A stretch of DNA of 64,000 bases from Anoplopoma fimbria (lineage: Eukaryota; Chordata; Actinopteri; Perciformes; Anoplopomatidae), in assembly GCF_027596085.1 (NCBI RefSeq), contig NC_072469.1:15258238-15322237 (forward strand), written 5' to 3'. Below, piece after piece: positions 52,587 through 64,000 of the stretch (position 1 is the first letter of the stretch; each line of letters opens with the position of its first letter). The notes under the pieces are model-generated. The model worked only from the letters and a program-made list of their open reading frames with translations. It did not search any database and was not told the DNA's origin. The translations under genes were made by a program, and so were the position numbers.

Positions 52587-55429
52587 GAATTATCTTTTTA
52601 AAACCAGCTTATGAGAAGAAAAAGGTGGTTTTAGGTACAAATGTAATATATTCCTTGTTAGGAAAAATGTCTGCTGATCATCCATGCTGTGCCCTTTTCA
52701 TCAGTGGCTTTGCACGGTGGTGGTGGTGGTGGTGGTGGCTTGGGAGAATAAAGAGATAGGCACAGCGGTGATAGTGATAAAAAAGGATGGGACAAGTAGG
52801 TTTGCTTTACATGGCCAAGGACAATTAGAGGCTTCATCGAGCATGGCCAACAAATACCGTCCAGTCACCTCCCTCCTTCCTCATTTCCAGATGACTGGGC
52901 CCAAATTCTTATTCAGTGCTGCAGAGGACACCAAGGACCAATAGCTGTTAAGGGACGGGGAAGAGCTGTAATTATGAAGGGATTGTCTCAAGTTCAATTG
53001 GCTTTGTACACACCATTTCATACCAGACGGGGATATGAGGTGAATTACAAGAAGCCTTTTAACTGCACGCCGCAGAGCAAAACCACAGCTCCCTGATGTT
53101 AAGTTGGACTCGTAATTGAGTTGTGACATCTTGACCGCGGTGAAGTGCGTCGAGAGTCGTCATCTCCGCACTTTGGCAAAGACGGCGTGTTCATCTACAT
53201 TTATATCTGAGCAGCTTTTGTGTTGGGGAAAACAAAGTCGGCACATCTTCAATGATGAATGAAAGCTGTGTTTTCTTTCAAGCTGGCTTTTTCATAGGGC
53301 AGATATGGCAGAATCTATCCATGCATTGATTAAAGGCTGTCGATGACGGTGAGATGGGCTGGATAAAATCTGTAAAAATGGCCTTTGAGAGATGGCTATG
53401 AAAGCAGATGTTGGCCTTTCATCTCTGCATCTGCGTGGGCCCATTACGGACTTTCTGTGAAAAATAATGACTGTGCCTCCCAGTATGATGAGCACTTTTT
53501 AAGTGGACCTCATTCTTCATGACCTATATGCATTGTCTTACCCTGTCAGCGGCGGGAAATAGCCCAGCCATTCATGTCTGTGTCAAACACAGAGTCAGGG
53601 ATATTGTTTTGCCATAAAGCACACATGCCACTTCAGACTTGATAGTGAATGTGTGCCTCCTATGAATTGTTGGATTTGCATGAATATTTATAGAATCATA
53701 GTGGGAGTTACAGCATATGAGGTAATTACATTACAGATAGAGGAATGGATGTGAGTCACAGCATATTTTACATTCTCATGTACAAATTGGCCATTGTAGT
53801 GGAGATATAAAAGGCCTCCTTGAATTAATGGCTTCCAAATGAGCTTGGTAAGCAAAGAAAAGGATTTACTTTGAACCAAGTGGACCATCTATATGCTGCT
53901 GTGTATCAGCTTTTATTTTTTGACCTGCAGTCCACTTTGTTTTCGTATAAAGGAAAAGAATTCTCGTATAATTCCATCCTTTGTGCAACCTGACAGGATA
54001 ATGTTGCATTTTTGTGGATCGCTGCCGATGATACTCATACGAGAGGGAAATCATCGCTGCGAACTTCCCTCTAATGCGCCCATTACTTTATAATGACGCC
54101 AAGTGTTCAATTTCACAGTGGTGGCATGAATTTGTAATTACCACATATAGATTTCCCAGTGTTTCCTGATTGCAGGAGAAACATACTGTAGTCACTAGCG
54201 CCCCGGGTCCAATAACCAGATGTGGAATAGTCTCCAGCTTGCCAGCAGCATCCCTCCCAAATGAGCCTCAGCCGGCTCCGATGGGAAGTGTTTTCCAGTT
54301 AGCTATCTTGCAGCGATCAATACTCCACCTCCTCCCATAATGTTCAGAGAAACCCAAACTTCTAATGAGGGACTTTTGTAGCCATGTTCCCCAAGCTCCG
54401 TAATGCAAGCGGTCAATATGAGAGAGGATCTGCAGGATGAACTCAAGAGGCAGAGAGAGAAGGAGAGAGGGAGAGAGGATGGCAGTGTTCAATAACAAGC
54501 ACTAACAGTCTGGCAGGCTGGACCTGACCCAGATACAGTTTACCTCAAACTGTCTCACTCTCTGATTTTTCATCCTGCTTGATGAAGGGCTCCGGTTTTC
54601 TTAATCCACGCTGAGGGATGAAGCACATTATACCGGACGCCAGTTTGTCAAATCGAGATTCGATTTTTGAAAAGGTTAATGGCCATGCTTGCAAAAAATC
54701 CAAGGCAAAATGTTTAGCATGGAGCCTTTCTGATCACAAATGGGCTAATATTTGGGGCCCAGGTTGGTATGTATCCTGATGACCTTTGTCAGAAAAGAGC
54801 TGATTAAACAGAAGGCGAAGTCGATGCGGTAGGCAGACAATGCAGTTTTGAAAAGATGAAGGCCAACTCCATAACTCTTGTTGCTGCCAAAACTTTCCCA
54901 TGCATGCCCGATGCTTCAAGCTGAATCAAAGGCTTCAGATTTTTACTTCAGATTAATCTAAAAGAAAATGGCAACAAACTGAAAAAAGACATGATCAAAT
55001 ACATTGAGAGGTTATCTTACAGAATACAAGGATGCTAGCAGCCTTGGGGCTGTTCTAAGGCACAGATAGGCTTCCAACTAAAATACGGTGATACAATGTT
55101 GTCCCTGGGGTTGTCCAGGTTTCAAGCTGGGTGTCCCAAGTGCTGTTGTATCGGACAATCAAAATATTGGAATAGAATCCAATGTTTACTTGTGTTATAC
55201 AGTTTTCAAATAAACCATAATTTGGTGGAATTTGGGCGAAAAAAACAGAACTTTTGGTCTGCTTAAGCGCTGTCCATGGTTTTGAAAGGTGCACTCTGTA
55301 GGTGTGTGCTGAAATAATTGTCCCACATCATGATGAAAATGTATATGTTACATGCATAGGCACATACATGTGTGCCTAAAAGTGCTGTACACTTAAGGGT
55401 CCCGATTTGAGAGTTTCAAAAATTTGGCA
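52587..55429. other. Noncoding DNA, no gene recognised
   Basis: No gene was recognised. A (GGT)n run of about 23 bp lies at 52716-52738. Open frames are short. Confidence 0.5.
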
Positions 55430-55712
55430 CCAGAAACTAAATGCTAACATGCTCACAACAATGCTAAAATGCTGCTGATTGGTAGGTACCATGTTTACCA
55501 TGGACCATCTCCGTTGAGCATGTTATCAGGATAACATTAACAAGTACCAGACAAAATATAATTTTAACCTGATTGGGGTGTGATGAAAAGTCAGAGGATC
55601 ACAAGTCAAAAGCCAGCATCTTCTGCAGACCATGAATTCTGTTGAAAATCCAATGGTGGACCGGCCAACCAAAGTTATCATCCCTAGAGCGAAGCCACTA
55701 GCATAGCTAAAA
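55430..55712 (-). repeat. Dispersed teleost repeat, copy C
   Basis: Inverted relative to 10560-11165. AAATGCTAACATGCTCACAA (55439 on) and TACCATGTTTACCATGGACC are followed by GATGAAAAGTCAGAGGATCA (55581 on), which reads as the TGATCCTCTGACTTT part on the other strand. It is more diverged than copy A. Confidence 0.48.
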
Positions 55713-58233
55713 ACAGAATTATCACAACTGGGTTGCCTTTACAAAGGGTTAGATCCAGGGGTTTTGGTTTCAGCTTCACTAATAGATTTCTTCACACTGG
55801 AGTCTGAAAATTCAGCGTGATCTCTGGTGGTCTTTTTATACATTTTCTATAATTTATGGCACGCAACACTATTTGGGATAAAGCAGAATAAAAGCTGGTT
55901 GTTACCAGCTGCATCTCTCTCGCCTGTTGTCAAGCAGGGTGGCCGATTAATGAAAGAAAAAATGCACACTGTCATCAACTAATAGAGATTAAGTCAGTGC
56001 ACCTCAGAGAGTGTCCTTTTCCACAGAATAAATGAGGAATTAACAGCTCCTTCAGACGAGGCTCCCCATCGTTGTAAATGTTAAGCTGAGTTTAATGCAG
56101 CCAGGTTGATACATTTCGTGGGTCTTAGCGTATTAAAAAGAGATTTAAATGAGCTCCGTTGATCAAACCGCTGGAAGCCTTTGTTCCCCGGCCCATGATT
56201 TATTCAGAGACACCGCACTCGGACCGTCACTATTTTCTCTCTGTCGTGTTGCGGGCGTGCGTTCGTCGGCGTGGTTCATTTGTGTTGAGAAATGCCATCT
56301 GGCTCAGGCAGCGAAAGCTCTGTCAGAAAGAAAAGAGAGGAGGAGGGGGGTGGCCACAGGGGAGAGATAATGTTTGTGTGTAGGTGCGGGCGTCTAGCTA
56401 TTGACCTCAGTAGGGCTGGAAATGGACTACAGACAAATTAGAACGTTTCCAAATAACCCCTTGGAAGGAGCAAAATCCAGGAAAATATGCTCCGTGCCTC
56501 TAAAATGAATTGCAGGGTCAGCCTTTTGCTTGAGATGTAACTCAAGAGGCTGCTACTTTCATTCAAGAAAAAATACCATTTATGTGCGAATGTCCTACTC
56601 AATGTCAGATTCATACACAGAATAATTGTACAGATAGCTGAATGAGGTGGGGAGGGAGGCTCTTGAAGCAGCCATTGTAATAATTTGTGCCACAATTCAA
56701 GCCCTTTAAAACCCCCCCTCCATGTGACACATGCACAGTACATCACTCTCCTGTCAGTCTCCAAAGCAATAGATGATGTAAGGCGGCTCCTTTTTCTTCC
56801 TGTCCCTGTTATTACTCTTTGCTTGGCTGCCTGCCAATGGCCCGTGTAAACCACAGTTGTCCTTGCTGATGTACTTTGCTATTTGGCGTACAAACAAAAG
56901 TGACAAATCCCCTCAAGTCCAAAAAGGGCCATTATCTACTGCTCCTTATGCGGCACGGCATCCGTCTTTTTACGACCACATTATGTGTACTCACATGAAG
57001 CATGTTTGACTGAGGAATGATTAATTGTATTCGATACCGAAAAGATGTGGCGAAATGTGGCAAGGACAAACAATACGGCGGCGACCGGTATTGGAATCAT
57101 TAATGTCAGGCTTCGCTCATGCAACGTTGCGATCCATCACGTGTCCTCTGGGACTCATTGATTATGAAAACAAGATTATTGGTTGCAGAACAGCAATGTA
57201 CATTATATTATGCCTAATTACAAAAGCCATGCTGTGAATGTGAAGGCAAACTTGGACGGAACAGTTGCATAAGTGAACTTCGCACTTCATGTTTGGTCCA
57301 TGTGTCGAAACAGGGAAGTCAATGCTGGTTACATTCACAGAGAGGAACGCTTTTGGCTGACAGTGTAAACATGTCCACATTGGAAATTCATTCTGGCAGT
57401 TGCTTACATTTACATGTGTAAACAAAGAGCATAAATCATGTGGATATTGAATGGTTAATTGCTTTTCAGCTACCTTTCATTCAGGGGAGTTTGGTCCACA
57501 GAGAGCTAAATACCATGTCCTCAGGTCGCATTGCTATATTTGGAAATGCATGTTCCTTTTTGGAGGCCAAGTCAGGCATATGAGAACATCATCTCTCCCT
57601 TCGACCACCCCTCCTGTTTTTATCTTTCTTTCCTCCTGAGTGATACCGTGTCTTCTGCCTCTCTGCGCGGGTTAACGGAAAGTTGAGACAGAGTTCAATC
57701 AATGCTACGAATTACCAGACGAAGGACGATGGAGCAGTCCATTACTATGGCTGACCCACTTAGGGCCTGGTCATGAGAGCCAAACAAAGTGTGTTTCCAG
57801 CCAGCCTTGGAAAGCCATGTTTTAAGGGTAAAAACAAGTTTTTCTCATTACTGACCTGTCTGGCTAAGGGAAGGCTGAGAGGATCAGGCATGAGCTACGG
57901 AAAAACTTCAGATCCACTGGAACAAAATGCTGCCAGAGCATTATATCAATTTCATGACATCAAGGCTTAATCGTGTTGAATAAGAACCTTGATACATGTA
58001 TGTATAACATGACTTATGTGACATGAACAGATCTTATGATGCCATAACTAGAGCTCTTACACATTAAAACACACATCAAAACTGTAAAAAAAAAAAAAAA
58101 AAGATGAACTTCTTGAACCTTGTGTCGGGCTCTTAGCTCCTTGTTGTGGTTTCATATGAAATAAGCCGTAGAGCCTCATGGGTTGAGAGCAGGGTTATAT
58201 AAATAAAGAGGGGCCTCTATTAGCTTGTACATG
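55713..58233. other. Noncoding DNA, no gene recognised
   Basis: No gene was recognised. An A run of 16 bp lies at about 58087-58102. The 138-codon minus-strand frame at 56438-56854 has no recognisable domain. Confidence 0.5.
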
Positions 58234-58416
58234 ATGAGTCGCAGAGGAAAATGATTGTCTCAATCGGGGTGGAATAACCGATTGCCAAACTGCTCTCTGA
58301 ACAGCGGTGTGTTGAAGCAGTGTGCTTTTAGCTGTAGTTTTCTATACTTAAGTGATACCAAAAAAAGAGAGCAAAAGTTTAAGGAATTAATTAAAAGGTG
58401 TATTTAACTATTTTAG
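58234..58416 (+). repeat. 183-bp direct repeat, copy 1
   Basis: Nearly identical to 59846-60027. I count two substitutions and one base difference in an A run over 183 bp. It contains no coding frame and no recognised element. Confidence 0.97.
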
Positions 58417-59019
58417 CGTTTTAGCTAACTTATGTTAGCAAACAAGTAACTGCTCTTTTGGATTTGGGGAAGTTCACATTCCAGCCAATTTTACGTTCTC
58501 CAAACAAGTTCTCTTTTTCTCTATAGAAAGAACAAATATGAAACAATCTTTTTGTATAATCTCATATACATAGCCATTAAGTACATATTTAAGACTTATT
58601 TTAAATGTCAGCTTGAAACATTAAAAACTAAAAAAAGCTAACCAGAGATAGACTGTTTCTGAAAGCACCCCTTGTTTACTATATAGACAACTATTTACTG
58701 TCCACCGCTTCATTTTTCTTTCTTCTTCTTGAGGATCCAAATCTGTCTTAAAAATGCATCAACTATATACTGCCCTCAAGAATTCTAAAATAGAGCAAGC
58801 TAAATTCTGGCCATAATATGTACACTACTTTCTGTTAACAACCCCATAATGCAATAACGCTTAATTGTATAGATATGGAAATACAATGTGTGCGACTCTG
58901 GAGCTTTCATTAATAAGGCAAAAGTATGATAAGGTCTGTCTGACACCTCAGTCTATTACTCACTATAAACTACTGAATGTTCATGGGAAGTAGGAAAAAG
59001 TGAACAAATATCTGACAAA
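58417..59019. other. Unique DNA between the direct repeats
   Basis: AT-rich, no gene. The part near 58955-59005 (CACTATAAACTACTGAATGT and following) may belong to the MITE that starts at 59020. Confidence 0.4.
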
Positions 59020-59132
59020 GGCTGTGTTTAACATCGCATACAAACAGAAATGCAGTTGGAAAGCACTTCATACTCAATTTTACGTCACACTTAGTATGAA
59101 GAGTCTTTTAGTATGCAGTTGTGAACACAGCC
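59020..59132. mobile_element. Short MITE-like inverted-repeat element
   Basis: The left end GGCTGTGTTTAACATCGCAT and the right end, which read from the other strand gives GGCTGTGTTCACAACTGCAT, are imperfect inverted repeats about 113 bp apart. Words of this kind (GGCTGTGTT...GCATAC) are common in teleost miniature elements. The true element may extend left to about 58930. Confidence 0.45.
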
Positions 59133-59845
59133 TCATAAGTTAAAAACACTCAAAGGGGCTAACCTTAGCTTAATTAGCTAGCTGATAAAATTGGCGAACA
59201 CCTGCTAGAAGCAAAAAGCAATAAGAGAAAAAAAAGAAAATTGCATTAAACCGTGCATAGTTAATCGCCAACAGTTATCATTTTCAAACTCATTATCATT
59301 GGATAATCAAATTGCACATGTGTCGTGTGAGAACAGAAAGCTTCACAGGGTTGGTAGTCAGGACGGGTCTTAGCGATGAGCCAATTTGCCTGCTTGGATT
59401 ATGAAATTGAGGCACATTATGTTGTCTGTCAACATATTATTCTCAGGAACATTCCCTGTTCTTTGACTGAGCATTTGCAATGTTTATCTTCAAACTTGGT
59501 GATGCTTGAAGATGTTCAACCACCGGCTCCAGTAGGAGTTTGTGTACCAGACGGTAATTAGCAAACACTGTGCTGAGGGTTCAAAACGGGCACAGGAAGC
59601 TTCCACAACTTTCTTTCACGCACACCTGCACTCTCACATACACTTGCTCAGCCTCCTCCGGTAATATAATTATGACAAATGCAGTAAGATGAGAGGCAGT
59701 GAAGTGATGTAACGGGGTCAAGTGAAGTTGAGATTAGTGCATCACTAAGATGACAAGTTGGTCCATGCTGAGCTCACTGACTGGAGACTTATGATTCCCA
59801 TCAAGCAGCTGATGGACAGACGAGTAGGATGTTGCCAAGTTAAAC
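59133..59845. other. Unique DNA between the direct repeats
   Basis: No gene or repeat family recognised. Confidence 0.4.
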
Positions 59846-60027
59846 ATGAGTCTCAGAGGAAAATGATTGTCTCAATCGGGGTGGAATAACCGATTGCCAA
59901 ACTGCTCTCTGAACAGCGGTGTGTTGAAGCAGTGTGCTTTTAGCTGTAGTTTTCTATACTTAAGTGATACCAAAAAAGAGAGCAAAAGTTTAAGGAATTA
60001 ATAAAAAGGTGTATTTAACTATTTTAG
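59846..60027 (+). repeat. 182-bp direct repeat, copy 2
   Basis: Second copy of the unit at 58234-58416, same strand, start-to-start distance 1,612 bp. The right flanks of the two copies differ abruptly after ATTTTAG. Confidence 0.97.
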
Positions 60028-60339
60028 ACACAAATATGCTGAAGATGTATATTGCATATAATTTGGATCCGAAACCGACATGGGGGAGAATTTCAAACGC
60101 TATAGTTTTTTTGAAATTGATGAAGGCCATGGATGCATTGGTAGTAATTCTGTCTGCGGTTTCAGTTTGCATCTCATGGTACCAGGTTTTCTCACTGGTT
60201 TCTTAGAATCCCCATACTTCTATTTCATAATGAATCAGAAATTGAGGCATGGCTGGAATTGCCCCCTATGGCTAATGAGCATCCAGGGTTGAAGACATCT
60301 GCATCAGGGCATGTAGAGTGCAGGATGGGATTGTTCTGA

Positions 60340-60342
<3 letters not shown>
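60028..60342. other. Noncoding DNA, no gene recognised
   Basis: No gene or repeat family recognised. Confidence 0.45.

Positions 60343-60432
<90 letters not shown>
60343..60432. repeat. (GT)n microsatellite, about 45 units
   Basis: Uninterrupted GT run of about 90 bp. The 199-codon plus-strand frame starting at 60346 begins inside it. Confidence 0.97.
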
Positions 60433-60434
<2 letters not shown>

Positions 60435-61455
60435 GGGGGATTGCAGTGCCTCATTAGGCAACAATCTCGGGAAAATAAAACCTCAGGCCGTACCGAGACA
60501 ATTTGATCCTGGAGGATCATTGATTTCCATCCAAAAGGAATTGATGCTCGCGGACGTCATAAACACTGGAACATATGTGCACCGAGTCAAGGCTGCACTC
60601 AGCAAGCACCGTTTTTTGTCAATGTACTTTTTCCTGCACAGCAGCAATATGGTATGCAGACTCTTATTAGCAAGGTTAATGATGTTATTTTCCAAAGCAC
60701 AAGTGGCATTTATTATGATCGGGTTCTCATACAGGACATTGTCTATGTACAAACAAAATTGGACTTACAAAAGCAGATGTCATGCAATTTTAATTCCACC
60801 CTATATTGTTTGTATTCGGTATGGAGCAGTGCTTACCTTGAGGGCATGTTCTATGAAACCAGTCCTTGTAAGTCATTCAGTGAGAAGCTTGCTCATTCGT
60901 ATGCTAATGTTATGGGTTAATATTTGTTCCTCTGATTCGCAATAACCCAAAGTCCACCTCCTCTAATAAGCCAAATGAATAATGCACAATGCTTATACAA
61001 TGTTTAGAAATGCATATCTTTGGAGATGAAAATCCCGGCCAACCTTGGGTGAGTTAATGGGAAGAGACTTTTGTCCCTGAGGGCTCAGCAAAGTCCAGTA
61101 AAGACTCCAGCCTCTCTGATATCACAGGTGAAGCTCAATGCTAAAAGCTATCAAACTCACCATAGTATTTGTAGCTGCAGCTTTATGGATCCTATTTGAA
61201 TCATGTTAAAAGAGCTGGTTGTGTTTTTGTGTTGTTTACTTTCTAAACAACATGCTTGCTAATTGCTAAAAAGTGCACACTTCACAGCCTGAAAGATCAC
61301 CTGTCAGTCAAACAGAGTGACGAACGCTCCGTCAGTTTCTATAAGTGTTGCTTCTTTCTCTGTCTTCTCCCAGCCACACTGTTTATCACTTTCAATCCTC
61401 ACTGCCAAGCTCCCCTTCTGTTTATTCTAAGCAAACCGCCGTTGGTGGTGATATA
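60433..61455. other. Noncoding DNA, no gene recognised
   Basis: The plus-strand frame continues open to 60945 from the microsatellite, but shows no recognisable domain. Other frames are short. Confidence 0.45.
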
Positions 61456-61616
61456 AACATAAAATGCATGTCGCTGGGATCCAGGCCATGAAGTGCTTTA
61501 AAAGTTATTAGCAGAATTTTTAAATCAATACTGTCAGGAAAGCGGTGGGGAGGGCTAAAATAGGGTTAGAGTGATTCCATCCAAGACTGAGAGCTGAGTT
61601 CTGGACAGTTTAGAGA

Positions 61617-61750
61617 CATTGTTTTATTTATATAATTAAACATTACAGGGACAGTGCACATTAATATACATTTCTGTAAATGTGCCAGTTTAGCCATCTT
61701 GGCTAATGTTGGTTAATGCCTTCTTGGCAGCTACAATAGAAACATGTAAA
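61617..61750. repeat. Dispersed repeat inside the LINE relic
   Basis: The phrase ACAGGGACAGTGCACATTAA (61646-61665), followed by ACATTTCTGTAAATGTGCCA, is familiar from fish repeats. It does not fit the LINE reading frame around it, so it is probably an insertion. Boundaries are approximate. Confidence 0.35.
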
Positions 61751-62006
61751 AAAAAGTTTGATTGACACCATGGAAAGAACATAATAACCGTTCATCGATG
61801 TTCTAAGGGAAAGTTACAAGTATATCCATTTGAGAAAAATGTAATCATGTTTTCATATTTTCTGGTTTCAGAAAAACTGAAATGGGGAGGTACATCATAG
61901 GGAGGCTTGAAAATGTTATAAAGGTACAACGACAATGTATACTGTGCCTCCCCGAGGGAGGAAGGGAGGGAATAAAACTGGACCAAGAATTGAGCCCTGT
62001 GGTACT

Positions 62007-62372
62007 CCAACCCGTTCTCACTCGTCAAATGCCGACAGTTGGTCAGTTCTACTGGCCATCAGAGATTGATGTACAAAGTGCCCTTTTAGCGGCTGTATGG
62101 GACACATTCAATTAACTCCAATCTAAACCCTCCTGCAGCATTTCTGGTCAGTAAGTGAATAGGGAGGATGCTAGGGTTAGTGAATGGGTCAAACAAATGC
62201 AGGTCTTACATCTAGGTGAGCACTATTCCTGTCCCGTGCGAAATGTAGACAATTTGTAACCCAAATCTTCACTCAAAGTTTTGTGAGTCACTAGAAAGCA
62301 TGTAACAAACGCTAGAGGGGTTCGGCTTACCAGGAATCGGTGTTTGACGAGTTGGGAATGAGAATGTGTTGG
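62007..62372. mobile_element. Non-autonomous DNA transposon nested in LINE relic
   Basis: The left end CCAACCCGTTCTCACTCGTC and the right end, which read from the other strand gives CCAACACATTCTCATTCCCA followed by ACTCGTCAAACACCGAT, are inverted repeats about 366 bp apart. The left copy has lost a few bases between TCTCACT and CGTCAAA. No coding capacity remains inside. It sits immediately before the GVPQGS box of the LINE on the minus strand and splits that polymerase. Family is uncertain. Confidence 0.6.
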
Positions 62373-62720
62373 CTTACAGGCCAAAGTGATGAGACATGAT
62401 CGAGCATTCAAGCATTCAGCAAAGGGAAAAACTAATTTAGAGCTGTTCCAGATTTCACAACCAAGAGCTTCATTATGTCAATCAGTAAACAATAGTAATT
62501 TGTGTCAAAGGCTGCAATCAGGTCAAGTAGTGCTAAAACAGAGTACACACGTTCATCAGCAAGTCATGAGTCATCTCGAGAACAGTACTCTCTTTGCAAT
62601 ATTAAGGATTTTGCATTTGCATCTTGCATGAAAGGTGCTGTAGAAATGATTGTGTGCCCTGGCAGTGCAACAATATTTTGCACTGTTATAGTGGTTAAAT
62701 TGGCAACTAATAGTTCCACG

Positions 62721-64000
62721 TAAATATGATCATTTTTCTGGGAAAGATAGTCCTTATTTATTCAAAAAGGGTAAAATGCTAAATTTGCAATTCATCACAA
62801 ATTAAACCACTAGATAGAAAGTAAGCCCAGTGACACTGCATCAGGTAGAAAATGCTTTCACAATTCACATTTTGCCACAGCCTTTGTGAAATAATCATGT
62901 CACTGCTGTCAAACTTTCAAAAATGTTCCTTTCTCTGCTGAAATCACACTTCTTTCAATGTCACATTGTTGAAACTCACCTTGACCCATTTACCTCCCTT
63001 TTCATCCAAATCATCTGGCCTTGAGTCCTTCCAGTAAGATCTGCTTTTTATTGTGTTCTACGCTCCATCTTGGGGTTATTCCCTTGCGGCTTACATAGTG
63101 CCTACTCCGGTAAAAAGGATGAAACCATGATGAAGTCACACATCCCTTCAACATTTCTTGTTGTACACATAATGTGAAATAAATTAACTTAATTACTTTT
63201 CCATTTCAATTAGTCTCCGGGTAAAAACAAATTCAGTCTGTCCAAATGACAACAGTTGACATAGTGACAAGACGGTTGCTGGATTTACAAAGTATTGGAC
63301 AGTTTCTATCCCCTAATTTAAAAAAAAAGATAATACCTTTTCTCATTCAGAACTGATAAATGCAAAAACACTTGTGCTGGGAAGGTTCACTAATTGGTCA
63401 ATACTTTGGAAGTAAGAACCCAGTTTCAAATTAATACATTTGTGGAGTTATTAGCTATTAGTTTTGAAGTCAATTTGACAGTTTTATCGAGTATGGATAG
63501 AGGGTATTGTGGCTTTTTGGATACCCCCTGAAGTGCACAGCAATGTGCTGAATAATTAAAAACAAGTTCAAGAAATTAAACAGAAATTAGATTTGAATAA
63601 AACAGTTCTCTGATTAGTCAGTTTAATTTTCCTTTTAATGTATATCCCTTTTATATAGAGCATGGCACTTTGTAGTACTATTTTGAAAAAAAAAAGGTTC
63701 AGAAATGCCCTCCATTTCAAAATGAACATCGATGAACACTTTTATACCGTTCACAGTTATATATTATAAAACCTGCAGAGGAGCAGTGCCGTACTACCAC
63801 CCCCACCCCCTCCCGAACACACCCCCCACCCTCCAGCTCTGCTCAGGTTCACTATCTCTGTTTGAGATGCATGTTTTCATCAGCCCCCCACATGTTTACA
63901 TCACATATACATCTCTCACCCAGTGAGAGTTGGGGAGACTTCGCCACCTTTCCCCCCTTCATTCAACACACAACACTCCCTCCTTACAAAGAACACATTC
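62721..64000. other. Noncoding DNA, no gene recognised
   Basis: AT-rich, with A runs near 63322 and 63687 and a C-rich patch at about 63799-63832. No gene or repeat family was recognised. Confidence 0.5.

Larger units (their letters stand above)
61456..62720 (-). pseudogene. L2-like LINE reverse transcriptase relic, interrupted
   Basis: On the minus strand, motif A (LALLDLIAAFD, about 62509-62541) is followed by KSGTALN near 62440 with in-frame stops. The highly conserved GVPQGSILGP box is perfectly preserved at 61979-62008. The C-terminal box LKILLITFKALHGLDP lies within 61467-61529. This order is that of an L2/Rex-type non-LTR retrotransposon polymerase. The YADD catalytic box was not found, and stops and frame changes are frequent. 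Two other repeats interrupt it (61617-61750 and 62007-62372). The element is dead. Confidence 0.83.

Noticed and set aside
58234..60027. LTR retrotransposon with 183-bp LTRs
   Set aside because: The repeats lack TG...CA ends, no primer binding site or polypurine tract is seen, and the 1.4-kb interior has no gag or pol motif.
60346..60945. 199-codon plus-strand frame
   Set aside because: It starts inside a (GT)n array. The remaining 170 codons have no recognisable domain and no start of their own in good context.

Overview
The window looks like nuclear DNA of a ray-finned fish, most likely a percomorph teleost. The evidence is: very long (GT)n/(CA)n microsatellites (six arrays of about 40 to 113 bp); a Tc1-like transposon with fish-type terminal repeats; a tRNA-derived SINE with a teleost-type 3' tail; relics of L2-like LINEs; and several dispersed repeats I recognise by eye as common in teleosts. 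No bacterial, plasmid, phage or CRISPR signal is visible.

I find no host protein-coding gene that can be supported with confidence. Almost every open frame is short, lies in a microsatellite, or mirrors a transposon. The window is best read as a gene desert or the inside of a very large intron. Long stretches carry no recognised repeat, and some of them probably hold cis-regulatory sequence, but conservation cannot be judged from one sequence.

Layout. 1-4.77 kb: unannotated noncoding DNA with a TATA-like site near 1.9 kb and a 113-bp (GT)n array at 3.1 kb. 4.78-5.07 kb: tRNA-derived SINE. 5.67-5.78 kb: weak candidate exon. 10.56-11.17 kb: first of three copies of one dispersed repeat (the others are at 41.2 and 55.4 kb in the opposite orientation). 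14.08 kb: (GT)n. 14.78-15.58 kb: minus-strand L2-like reverse transcriptase relic. 16.3-16.5 kb: a 20-bp E-box/forkhead-like word present twice, 176 bp apart. 23.79-23.86 kb: LINE 3' tail. 24.44-24.48 kb: perfect 16-bp stem hairpin. 26.7-26.9 kb: teleost dispersed repeat. 28.4-28.5 kb: AP-1-like, palindromic and CArG motifs together. 32.09-33.26 kb: one complete but dead Tc1-like element of the DD36E type. 36.68-36.93 kb: TATA box plus a good Kozak context opening a 62-codon frame. 38.48-38.80 kb: LTR-like repeat. 51.65-52.59 kb: candidate non-autonomous DNA element. 58.23-60.03 kb: two 183-bp near-identical direct repeats bracketing about 1.4 kb that contains a short MITE. 61.46-62.72 kb: second minus-strand LINE relic, split by a nested non-autonomous DNA transposon.

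Functionally the mobile elements are all fossils. The Tc1 transposase has a frameshift and an in-frame stop. The LINE relics keep recognisable reverse-transcriptase motifs but have stops, shifts and insertions. The items most worth following up are the 183-bp direct repeats, the two hairpins, the TATA/Kozak small ORF and the duplicated E-box/forkhead word.
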